Shown: piece by piece, positions 1 to 5,185 of the stretch
How positions within the stretch are numbered: position 1 is the first letter of the stretch
Layout of the letters: the number at the start of each line of letters is the position of its first letter
Source: an uncultured Pseudanabaenaceae cyanobacterium
GTDB taxonomy: Bacteria > Cyanobacteriota > Cyanobacteriia > PCC-9006 > JAAUQQ01
Reading direction: 5' to 3'
Assembly: GCA_938015405.1 (NCBI GenBank)
Contig: CALLPZ010000438.1
Location: 1-5,185 of the forward strand
Length of the DNA: 5,185 nucleotides
Notes under the pieces: generated by a model
What the model was told of the DNA's origin: nothing
Seen by the model: only the letters and a program-made list of their open reading frames with translations
Databases searched by the model: none
Made by a program: the position numbers and the translations under genes

Positions 1-300
1 GTTCGCTTGGCTCAAGTTGGCATTGCTCAGCTCAGCCGCTTCCAGGTTGGCAAACACCAGTCCAGCCTGGCTGAGGTCACAGCTATTGCAGCCCTGACCG
101 GACAGCAAACGGCGCATATCGTCATAGCTCTCCGCCTGGGCTGGCAAGCTCCCCAAGGGGCTAGTCAGGATAGCCAAACCGCCCAAAACCATGGCAGCCT
201 TGCCCAGAACTCTGAGCGGCGTTTTGAGTGGAGTCGTTGCATCACCAAGAGCGACTTGAGGATGATGCTGATGGGATTGGAATGCTGCCGATACCTGCAT
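1..300 (-). CDS. Exported pentapeptide-repeat protein, N-terminal part (C-terminus beyond left edge)
   Basis: The reading frame from an ATG at 300 stays open to the window edge and gives 100 residues. A long N-terminal stretch (1-33, with R30 and K34 close to the core) leads into a hydrophobic segment (about 35-47) and a signal-peptidase-like site after LPAQA (residue 56), so export to the periplasm or thylakoid lumen is inferred. The mature part opens with a DDMRRLLSGQGCNSCDLSQA stretch (C71, C74). Five-residue repeats centred on Leu follow: CDLSQ, AGLVF, ANLEA, AELSN, ANLSQ. This is the classic A(D/N)Lxx pentapeptide code, which folds as a right-handed quadrilateral beta-helix. A Leu-rich lead-in with CxxC just before the first coil is common in cyanobacterial members. 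The molecular role of most members is unknown, and nothing here assigns one. The start at 300 is chosen because an AGGAG lies just upstream; the internal Met37 (at 192) would cut into the signal peptide. Total length cannot be judged. Confidence 0.9.
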   Translation of the reverse strand, partial: MQVSAAFQSHQHHPQVALGDATTPLKTPLRVLGKAAMVLGGLAILTSPLGSLPAQAESYDDMRRLLSGQGCNSCDLSQAGLVFANLEAAELSNANLSQAN

Positions 301-305
301 GGGAA

Positions 306-310
306 CTCCT
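306..310 (-). promoter_or_regulatory. Ribosome binding site of the pentapeptide-repeat gene
   Basis: AGGAG on the minus strand, five bases before the ATG at 300. It fixes the start codon and is the only good Shine-Dalgarno sequence in the window. The peptidase and mutase genes lack one, as many cyanobacterial genes do. Confidence 0.75.
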
Positions 311-424
311 GTTGGGGTGAATGCCAGGACAGGCAAGTCTGGAACGGGAAAATGCATCAATACATCAACTTCCCAGTCCTACACTCGTAGGGCACTATCC
401 TCGAACTGCCATTTTATGTCGGCT

Positions 425-430
425 ATTGTA
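425..430 (-). promoter_or_regulatory. Possible -10 element upstream of the pentapeptide gene
   Basis: TACAAT on the minus strand matches the sigma-70 -10 consensus at five of six positions and lies about 125 bases before the start codon. No convincing -35 hexamer sits 16-18 bases upstream, and there is no extended -10 TG. The call rests on one hexamer in the only spacer available to drive this gene. Confidence 0.2.
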
Positions 431-475
431 GGGGATTAGTTCCCGTTTCGTGAGAAGACTTGTCAGCAAACTCAA

Positions 476-522
476 CAACCCCCAAGTCAGAAGTGGCGAT
501 TTGCGATGAGCAGCGGGGGTTG
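476..522 (-). terminator. Weak candidate terminator downstream of the peptidase gene
   Basis: CAACCCCC (515-522 read on the minus strand) pairs perfectly with GGGGGTTG (476-483), an 8-bp stem with five G-C pairs. It begins 17 bases after the peptidase stop codon. The loop is long (31 bases) and the following sequence is only moderately T-rich (TTGAGTTTG), so this is not a textbook Rho-independent terminator. Its position between two co-directional genes is the main argument for it. Confidence 0.25.
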
Positions 523-538
523 CCATGGCATTGGAGTC

Positions 539-2986
539 CTAAGAAGAAGCCTTGGTCCCCAGATGTTGCTCTAGCCACTGAAGCATCTCCCAAAGCACAT
601 GCCCTGCTGCTTCACGGGAGCGATAGCCATGGCCCTCGCCAGGAAGCGAAACATAGCGCACCGTTCCCCCCAGTCCTCGCATGGCCTCATAGAGACGCTC
701 CGATTGGATCGGATAGGTGCCGGAATTATTATCTTCAGTGCCATGAATCAACAGCAGCGGCTCATTAATTTGGTCTGCTACAAAGAAGGGAGACATTTTG
801 ATATAGGTCTCCTTGGCTTCCCAAAAATTGCGCTGTTCTCCCTGGAATCCAAAAGGGGTGAGGCTACGGTTGTAAGCACCACTGCGAGCAATGCCAGCCT
901 GGAAGAGTTCGCTATGGGCCAGAATATTGGCCACGGTAAAGGCACCGTAGGAATGCCCGCCAATGGCCAGCCGTTTTGAATCACTTACACCTCGCTCAAC
1001 GACGTAATCCACCGCCGCCTCGGCACTCATGGTTAATTGTTCTAGGTAGCGATCATTGGGTTCGCGATCGCCTTCTCCAATAATCGGCATGGTTGGTCCA
1101 TCCAAGACAGCGTATCCCTGGGTGAGCAGAAACAGCACAGAAGTACGACCGGGTCGATCAAAGGTGTATTCAGATTCCGTGACCTGACTGGCCACCTGAC
1201 GATCCTTGAACTCTTCTGGATACACCCAAAACAAAGTCGGTAGGGGTCCATCTCGCTGGGCATCATAACCGGGCGGTAAATAGAGCGTGGCGCTCAACTC
1301 TACGCCGTCTTCCCGACGGTAGCGCACCACCTCCTTTTGAACCTCGCCATACCAAGCCAGGGGATCTTCAAATTGAGTCAGCGGTGCTTCTGTCGCTTCA
1401 GCCAGGTCCACCTGGTAGTAATTGGGCGGCTCCGTGGGAGACTGGCGACGAATCATCAATTGATTGGCATCAGCTCCCAAGACGCGCTGAACCCGAGCAA
1501 AGTTTTCCCCCTGGGCCTGCCAGAGTCGTTGCTTAGTCCTTGTTGCTAAATCGTACCGATCTAGAAAGGGATAGACCCCTTCGGGGGAAGCACCAAACCC
1601 ATTCAAGTAGAGACTGTTTTCCAGCCCCTGAGCACCTAGCAGGAGCGTGCTCCAGCCATAGGGGCCAGGTGCAGTGACGGGACGTCCTGGATCTGAATAG
1701 ACATCGCGAAAGTTGCGTTCAAATAGGAGCCGAGCAGGATCTTCGGGAGCACTGGGGTCAATCTGCCAAGTCTTGAGTTGCCGACTATCAGACCAGCCCT
1801 CATTCACCAAGGCCAGTTGCTCATTGCCCCAGGTCACTCGCCAGAGACGCAGAGTTGAGCGCCACAATTGCCGAGGCTCCCTGGTAAACGGGGCAGGCAA
1901 CTCAAACAAGGCATCTCGATAGTCAGCCGGTTGGCGGGAATCTCCTCCATCTAGGGCTTCCAGCCAATAGAGTGTGGCGGGCTGATCATGCCGCCAATTC
2001 AGACTGCGCTTGCCCTGGCGCACCGAATCGCGGGTCACGGGAATGTTATCGGCCAGGGGCAAGTCTGCGATTTCTTGCACCAGTTCACCCTGACGATTTA
2101 GCAACTCATGGCGCAGGGGAAAGCGCGAGAGAGGAACTTGGTAGGAAAAAGGTCGATGGTAGGTGGAACGCAGCAGCCATTGACCATCGCCGGAGGGTTT
2201 CACATCCCAGACCAAATCAGGCTGTCCCACAGCGGTTAGCTCACCCTGCAGTCCCACTTGGGTCGGTTGGCTACGGAAGTAGTATTCCAGGAGGCGCTCG
2301 TCATGGGGACTCGCCAGCAAGTTTGTGTAAGTGCGCGCTGGGGCAGCTCGCCCCGTAGTGGCTTCCACAATGGGGCCCTGGGGAACCTGTGAGGCTTCAG
2401 GAGCATTCCCTATGCCAGGGAGACGCATTAGACAAATCAAACCCTGATCTTCCGGTAGCCAGCGACAGGGGTCGCCCAGGGTGGCATTGAGCGATGGTCC
2501 GGTCAGTTGCTTGGCTTGGGCTGTCTCCGTATCTAACACCCACAGTTCGATCCCATCAGCTTGGGTCAGTGTGAAACTGAGATAGCGATTGTCTCGGGAC
2601 CAGTTGAAGTTACGAATGCGGGGATTCGGGGGTAAAGCAATGGGGGTAGAGGTTTCAGCACCGATCGCCCGCAAGCTCAAGCCCTCATAGGCAAATTCCC
2701 GAGCCGGGCCCCAGGTCTTGGGGTTAAGCTCGTACCCTGCGATCGCCACCACGGGCTCAACCAACTGGGCAATGGGGGGCAGTGGGGGACGAATCACCTC
2801 CACCAACCAACGATTATCCGGCGAGATCACAACCCCCGGTAGGGCCGGGGTCTCTAACATCGAGAGAATCGGTTCCGGCGGATTTTGCCAGCTCTCGCCC
2901 TGGGATTGAGCCAGAACGAAACCCGGCCGCATGAGCGCTAGCACCGTCAGCGCAAACCCGAAACAGCGAAAGCGAGAGAGAAGCAT
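539..2986 (-). CDS. Exported S9-family serine peptidase, chloroplast glutamyl endopeptidase (CGEP, S9D) type
   Basis: A complete 815-residue protein. Residues 1-26 form a signal peptide: R5 and R7, then hydrophobic FGFALTVLAL, with probable cleavage after VLA-26. Residues from about 36 to 545 match the beta-propeller of S9 peptidases, and 546-812 form the alpha/beta-hydrolase domain. The catalytic triad is visible: nucleophile S679 in GGHSYGA, D752 in HGTEDNN, and H786 in GEGHGY. Recalled plant CGEP sequences share long near-identical stretches, including LPPGYD, PTMPIIGEGD, NDRYLEQL, ARSGAYNRSLTPFGFQ, MSPF and HVLWE, as well as N-terminal propeller motifs such as RPPLPPIAQL, HRPFSYQVP and EDVYSDPG-like DVYSDPG. 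Plant CGEP cleaves after Glu in the chloroplast stroma and degrades peptide products; a peptide-clearing role here is inferred. The signal peptide implies periplasm or lumen instead. The ATG at 2986 lacks a Shine-Dalgarno sequence, but an in-frame stop at 3017-3019 prevents meaningful extension. Many databases would label this only 'prolyl oligopeptidase family' or 'S9 family peptidase'. Confidence 0.93.
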   Translation of the reverse strand: MLLSRFRCFGFALTVLALMRPGFVLAQSQGESWQNPPEPILSMLETPALPGVVISPDNRWLVEVIRPPLPPIAQLVEPVVAIAGYELNPKTWGPAREFAYEGLSLRAIGAETSTPIALPPNPRIRNFNWSRDNRYLSFTLTQADGIELWVLDTETAQAKQLTGPSLNATLGDPCRWLPEDQGLICLMRLPGIGNAPEASQVPQGPIVEATTGRAAPARTYTNLLASPHDERLLEYYFRSQPTQVGLQGELTAVGQPDLVWDVKPSGDGQWLLRSTYHRPFSYQVPLSRFPLRHELLNRQGELVQEIADLPLADNIPVTRDSVRQGKRSLNWRHDQPATLYWLEALDGGDSRQPADYRDALFELPAPFTREPRQLWRSTLRLWRVTWGNEQLALVNEGWSDSRQLKTWQIDPSAPEDPARLLFERNFRDVYSDPGRPVTAPGPYGWSTLLLGAQGLENSLYLNGFGASPEGVYPFLDRYDLATRTKQRLWQAQGENFARVQRVLGADANQLMIRRQSPTEPPNYYQVDLAEATEAPLTQFEDPLAWYGEVQKEVVRYRREDGVELSATLYLPPGYDAQRDGPLPTLFWVYPEEFKDRQVASQVTESEYTFDRPGRTSVLFLLTQGYAVLDGPTMPIIGEGDREPNDRYLEQLTMSAEAAVDYVVERGVSDSKRLAIGGHSYGAFTVANILAHSELFQAGIARSGAYNRSLTPFGFQGEQRNFWEAKETYIKMSPFFVADQINEPLLLIHGTEDNNSGTYPIQSERLYEAMRGLGGTVRYVSLPGEGHGYRSREAAGHVLWEMLQWLEQHLGTKASS
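1064..1071. repeat. HIP1 octamer
   Basis: Perfect GCGATCGC, the highly iterated palindrome of many cyanobacterial genomes. It lies within the peptidase coding sequence. Confidence 0.9.
2739..2746. repeat. HIP1 octamer
   Basis: Perfect GCGATCGC in the N-terminal (propeller) part of the peptidase gene. Confidence 0.9.
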
Positions 2987-3020
2987 GGCGAGGCTGGAAA
3001 GTAGAGAGCGATCTGTTCAT

Positions 3021-3034
3021 TCTCACGGGTGAGA
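3021..3034. repeat. 14-base near-perfect palindrome in the peptidase leader
   Basis: TCTCAC-GG-GTGAGA is a 6-2-6 inverted repeat centred about 41 bases before the peptidase start codon. It could be a repressor operator or a small hairpin in the 5' leader. A repeat of this quality is expected about once in 5 kb by chance, so only its position makes it notable. No regulator can be named from it. Confidence 0.3.
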
Positions 3035-3236
3035 CTCCCATTGACCCAGAAAGCGAGTAGAAATTAACCTCAGCGTTTTTGAAGCAGCCATTGAGCTGTA
3101 GCCTTCACCCCGTAAGGCTCGCAAGTGAACTGCAACGGCTCAATGGCAGAGAATTTGGCGCTGAGATGCTAGTTCCAATTCTGCCGCCTCCTGGGACTCC
3201 AACAGACTGACTCAAGCCGACGAACAACAGTTCAGC

Positions 3237-3250
3237 AGAGGTTGTTTGAG
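3237..3250 (+). repeat. Left terminal inverted repeat of the MITE-like element
   Basis: AGAGGTTGTTTGAG, perfectly complementary to 3356-3369, preceded by CAGC (3233-3236). An imperfect extension is possible, since GGCC occurs a few bases further in at both ends (3254-3257 and 3347-3350). Confidence 0.65.
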
Positions 3251-3353
3251 CAAGGCCTTTAGCTGTAGCAGAATGTCCTCTGGCACTGCCCAGATGAACG
3301 GGACTTCCACGTTTCATTACTGGTTGAGGTTGAAAATTTGACGTTTGGCCGAA

Positions 3354-3383
3354 TTCTCAAACAACCTCTCAGCCAACTATTAA
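3354..3383 (+). promoter_or_regulatory. Possible sigma-70 promoter for the phosphohexomutase gene
   Basis: TTCTCA (3354-3359) and TATTAA (3378-3383) each match the -35 and -10 consensus at four of six positions with an 18-base spacer. Transcription would begin near 3390, leaving a leader of about 90 bases before the ATG at 3483. The -35 hexamer overlaps the right terminal repeat of the MITE-like element, so the insertion may have supplied or altered it. The match is modest and remains a guess. Confidence 0.2.
3356..3369 (-). repeat. Right terminal inverted repeat of the MITE-like element
   Basis: CTCAAACAACCTCT, the exact reverse complement of 3237-3250, followed by CAGC (3370-3373), which matches the four bases outside the left end. 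Confidence 0.65.
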
Positions 3384-3443
3384 CGAACGTCTTGATTGCT
3401 AGGCTTAGGTCCATCTGGAAGGCATGATTTGGACAGTCGCACC

Positions 3444-3451
3444 GCGATCGC
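3444..3451. repeat. HIP1 octamer in the leader of the phosphohexomutase gene
   Basis: Perfect GCGATCGC, 31 bases before the ATG at 3483, and the only copy in the window outside coding sequence. Confidence 0.9.
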
Positions 3452-3482
3452 TCCATCCCAAGGCCATAGTCCTCGATTGACC

Positions 3483-5015
3483 ATGCAAGATTTCAATTGG
3501 AAAAAGCTACAAAACGGCTCAGATATCCGTGGCGTGGCCCTGGAGGGCGTGCCCGGTGAGGCAGTGAATCTCACAACTGTCGTTGCTGAGCGCTTGGGCC
3601 GTGCCTTTGTGGCCTGGCTAACGACCAAGCTGGACAAACCGGCCACGGAGCTGACCATCGCGATCGGTCGAGACAGTCGCCTTTCCGGGCCTGAGTTAAT
3701 GCAAGCCGTCATGACTGGCATGGCTGCCTCTGGGAGCCAGGTCTTTGACTGTGCCTTGGCTTCCACACCGGCCATGTTTATGAGTACCGTCACACCAGGG
3801 TTTGACTGTGACGGAGCCATCATGATGACGGCGAGCCACCTGCCCTTTAATCGTAATGGCCTCAAATTCTTCACCGCAGGCGGGGGCTTGGGAAAACCTG
3901 ATATCGCAGCTATTTTGGCCTTAGCTGAACAGAATCAGTTCCCCGAAGTTGCAGCAGCTGGGGCGATCGCACCTCGAGACTTCATCTCAGTCTATGCGAG
4001 CCAGCTCGTGGAGAAAGTTCGGAGTGCGGTCAATCATCCCCAGCAGTTTGACCAGCCCCTCCAAGGACTCAAGATTATTGTTGATGCTGGCAATGGCGCT
4101 GGGGGGTTCTTCGCCAGCAAGGTACTCGCGCCTCTGGGAGCAGATACTAGCGGGAGCCAATTCTTAGAGCCCGATGGCATGTTTCCCAATCACATCCCTA
4201 ATCCTGAGAATAAAGAGGCCATGGCTTCCATCTGCGATGCCGTGCTGGCGAACCAGGCGGACTTTGGCATTATCTTTGATACCGATGTGGATCGCTCAGC
4301 GGCAGTGGATCACCAGGGCCAAGAGTTGAATCGCAATCGTTTGATTGCTCTCATTGGCGCGATCGTGTTGCAGGAGCATCCGGGCTCAACGATTGTGACC
4401 GATTCCATTACCTCCGATGGCTTAGCTGAGTTCATTGAGCAAGACCTCGGCGGCAAGCATCACCGCTTCAAACGGGGCTATAAGAATGTCATCAATGAGG
4501 CCATACGCTTAAACCGTGCTGGGGAGGAGTCTTGGTTGGCGATCGAGACCTCGGGTCATGGGGCCATGAAGGAAAACTATTTCCTCGATGATGGCGCTTA
4601 TTTGGTCAGCAAGCTGTTGATTGAACTGGCCAAAGCCAAGCAAGCGGGACGCATTCTCACAGACTTAATTACCTCCCTTAAGGAACCCCAGGAGAGCCAA
4701 GAAGTTCGCATCAAGATTGAAGTCGAAGACTTTAAATCCCAGGGTGAGAGCGTCATTGCCCAGCTAGAAGCCTTTGTACAGGACCAGAGTGATTGGGCGA
4801 TCGTTCCCAACAATTTTGAAGGGCTTCGCGTGGCTTGCCAGTCCCCCAGCGAAGATGGCTGGTTTTTGCTGAGGCTATCGCTCCATGATCCAGTCCTGCC
4901 CCTCAATATTGAATCGAATGTAGCGGGAGGGGTGCATCAGATCTCAACACGTGTACAGCAGTTTTTAGCCGGCATGGAAAACCTAGATTTAACTGGCTTT
5001 ACAGCAATGCACTGA
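3483..5015 (+). CDS. Alpha-D-phosphohexomutase (phosphoglucomutase/phosphomannomutase family), atypical C-terminal loop
   Basis: A complete 510-residue enzyme of the superfamily that interconverts hexose 1- and 6-phosphates through a phosphoserine. The usual four-domain order is visible. The N-terminus has SDIRGVA (13-19) and IGRDSRLSG (61-69). The active-site serine is S118 in TASHLPFNRNGLKFF. The metal-binding loop is DTDVDR (D266, D268, D270). The sugar-binding loop is ETSGHGAMKEN (E355, S357, H359). In domain 4 the usual phosphate loop RxSGTEP is replaced by RLSLHDPVLPLNIES (464-478), a signature I associate with a subfamily that also includes plant plastid proteins annotated as phosphoglucosamine-mutase-like. 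The true substrate is therefore uncertain: glucose, mannose or glucosamine phosphate, or synthesis of the activator glucose 1,6-bisphosphate. It is probably cytosolic, since there is no signal peptide. The ATG at 3483 is chosen because MQDFNWKKLQNGSDIRG places the family N-terminus correctly; a TTG at 3396 would add 29 unrelated residues. No Shine-Dalgarno sequence is visible. Confidence 0.92.
   Translation: MQDFNWKKLQNGSDIRGVALEGVPGEAVNLTTVVAERLGRAFVAWLTTKLDKPATELTIAIGRDSRLSGPELMQAVMTGMAASGSQVFDCALASTPAMFMSTVTPGFDCDGAIMMTASHLPFNRNGLKFFTAGGGLGKPDIAAILALAEQNQFPEVAAAGAIAPRDFISVYASQLVEKVRSAVNHPQQFDQPLQGLKIIVDAGNGAGGFFASKVLAPLGADTSGSQFLEPDGMFPNHIPNPENKEAMASICDAVLANQADFGIIFDTDVDRSAAVDHQGQELNRNRLIALIGAIVLQEHPGSTIVTDSITSDGLAEFIEQDLGGKHHRFKRGYKNVINEAIRLNRAGEESWLAIETSGHGAMKENYFLDDGAYLVSKLLIELAKAKQAGRILTDLITSLKEPQESQEVRIKIEVEDFKSQGESVIAQLEAFVQDQSDWAIVPNNFEGLRVACQSPSEDGWFLLRLSLHDPVLPLNIESNVAGGVHQISTRVQQFLAGMENLDLTGFTAMH
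3963..3970. repeat. HIP1 octamer
   Basis: Perfect GCGATCGC within the phosphohexomutase gene. One-mismatch variants of the form GCGATCGN or near it also occur in this gene around 3660, 4361, 4540 and 4797. Confidence 0.9.
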
Positions 5016-5185
5016 CGCAGGGAATAGTGAAGTGGAAGCAAGTGCCCTGGGACAGCTCACTTTCAACCCAAATTTGCCCATCATGGGCTTCGACGACCAT
5101 CCGAGAAAAGGTAAGCCCAAGCCCCGTGGATGCTTTTGCAACAGAGTCAGCTTGCTTCTGACCTTTGACCTGACCAAACTTCTGA
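4999..5185 (-). CDS. Sensor histidine kinase, C-terminal end of the ATPase domain (partial)
   Basis: The minus-strand frame ending at a TAA (4999-5001) is open to the right edge and encodes the last 61 residues of a protein. They read as the C-terminal part of a HATPase_c domain: an F-box-like KFGQVKGQKQ (residues 2-11), the G2 nucleotide-binding motif STGLGLTF (19-26), then RMVVEAHDGQIWVES and GTCFHFTIPC, the final strands. This matches the ends of many cyanobacterial two-component kinases. The sensor, dimerisation and phospho-accepting His regions lie outside the window, so the signal and partner regulator cannot be inferred. The protein ends only seven residues after the last strand (CVSALL region), so no receiver domain is fused at the C-terminus. 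The gene converges on the phosphohexomutase, and the two 3' ends overlap by 17 bp (4999-5015). Confidence 0.92.
   Translation of the reverse strand, partial: QKFGQVKGQKQADSVAKASTGLGLTFSRMVVEAHDGQIWVESELSQGTCFHFTIPCVSALL

Larger units (their letters stand above)
301..538. other. Spacer between the peptidase and pentapeptide genes
   Basis: This stretch has no credible coding sequence on either strand; the open frames that enter it are antisense to the flanking genes. It contains the ribosome binding site, a possible -10 element and the 8-bp inverted repeat listed separately, and a 10-bp palindrome TGCCATGGCA at 521-530. Confidence 0.7.
3237..3369. mobile_element. Putative MITE or remnant of a small insertion element
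   Basis: The 133-bp segment starts with AGAGGTTGTTTGAG (3237-3250) and ends with its exact reverse complement CTCAAACAACCTCT (3356-3369). The base pair outside the repeats does not match, so these 14 bp are the full perfect terminal repeats. The same four bases, CAGC, lie immediately outside both ends (3233-3236 and 3370-3373), as expected for a target-site duplication. The 105-bp interior has no coding potential and carries a third GAGGTTG at 3326-3332, in the same orientation as the left end. A perfect 14-bp inverted repeat at this spacing is unlikely by chance (roughly 0.004 expected in a window this size). Non-autonomous, transposase-lacking elements of this build (MITEs) are common in cyanobacterial genomes. 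No parent IS family can be assigned from these ends alone. Confidence 0.6.
2987..3482. other. Divergent intergenic region between the peptidase and the phosphohexomutase
   Basis: These 496 bases contain no convincing gene. The short minus-strand frames within it have no start context, domain or composition that suggests a protein. It holds a near-palindrome close to the peptidase start, a 133-bp MITE-like element, a possible promoter at the element's right end and one HIP1 octamer, all listed separately. It must also contain the promoters of both flanking genes, but no strong consensus promoter is visible. Confidence 0.75.

Noticed and set aside
1972..2358. Plus-strand 128-residue frame inside the peptidase gene, and similar frames at 460-979, 1337-1549 and 1713-1922
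   Set aside because: All are antisense to the continuous, family-matching peptidase reading frame and have no motifs of their own.
3041..3070. Plus-strand TTGACC with TAACCT 18 bases later as a promoter
   Set aside because: The -35 is good but the -10 matches at only three of six positions. It would also lie more than 400 bases from the mutase start, across the inserted element.
3087..3147. 10-bp inverted repeat GCCATTGAGC/GCTCAATGGC with a nested 6-bp AGCCTT/AAGGCT hairpin
   Set aside because: A 10-bp repeat at this spacing is near chance expectation in 5 kb. There is no flanking duplication and no T-tract, so neither element nor terminator is supported.
3105..3456. Short minus-strand open frames in the divergent intergenic region (70 and 65 residues)
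   Set aside because: They show no recognisable domain, ribosome binding site or sensible composition, and they overlap each other and the MITE-like element. They look like chance frames.
3396..3482. TTG start giving a 539-residue mutase
   Set aside because: The extra 29 residues have no family resemblance and cover a HIP1 octamer and probable leader. The ATG at 3483 gives the normal family N-terminus.
3380..3874. 164-residue open frame antisense to the start of the mutase
   Set aside because: It lies opposite a clearly conserved coding region, has no recognisable motif, and is a shadow of the mutase codon pattern.
4989..5177. 62-residue minus-strand frame at the right end
   Set aside because: It is out of frame with the histidine kinase tail, which is clearly recognisable in the neighbouring frame and runs to the window edge.
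1..5185. CRISPR array, tRNA, rRNA or riboswitch
   Set aside because: No regularly spaced direct repeats, cloverleaf-like tRNA arms with a T-loop motif, or recognisable structured RNA motifs were seen on either strand.

Overview
The window is typical cyanobacterial chromosome. Four perfect copies of the octamer GCGATCGC (HIP1), plus several one-mismatch variants, occur in 5.2 kb; about 0.08 perfect copies would be expected by chance at equal base frequencies. The proteins also point to cyanobacteria: a secreted pentapeptide-repeat protein with a CxxC lead-in, a histidine kinase tail of the cyanobacterial FGQV/STGLGLTF type, and two enzymes whose recognisable eukaryotic relatives are chloroplast proteins.

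Layout from left to right. (1) 1-300, minus strand: the first 100 residues of an exported pentapeptide-repeat protein that runs off the left edge. It has a clear Shine-Dalgarno sequence and a signal peptide. (2) 301-538: a 238-base spacer with a possible weak terminator for the next gene and a possible -10 element for the pentapeptide gene. (3) 539-2986, minus strand: a complete 815-residue S9-family serine peptidase with a beta-propeller and an alpha/beta-hydrolase domain. It closely resembles the plant chloroplast glutamyl endopeptidase (CGEP, MEROPS S9D type) but carries a bacterial signal peptide. (4) 2987-3482: a 496-base divergent intergenic region without a credible gene. It contains a 133-bp element bounded by perfect 14-bp inverted repeats and flanked by a 4-bp direct repeat, which looks like a MITE. 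(5) 3483-5015, plus strand: a complete 510-residue alpha-D-phosphohexomutase with an atypical C-terminal phosphate-binding loop. (6) 4999-5185, minus strand: the last 61 codons of a sensor histidine kinase, whose 3' end overlaps the mutase 3' end by 17 bp.

The genes do not form an obvious pathway or operon. The peptidase and the mutase are divergent, and the mutase and the kinase converge and overlap. The pentapeptide gene is co-directional with the peptidase but has its own ribosome binding site and a 238-base gap. I see no evidence of a new multi-gene system. The points most worth a second look are the MITE-like element, the predicted export of a CGEP-type peptidase, and the mutase subfamily.
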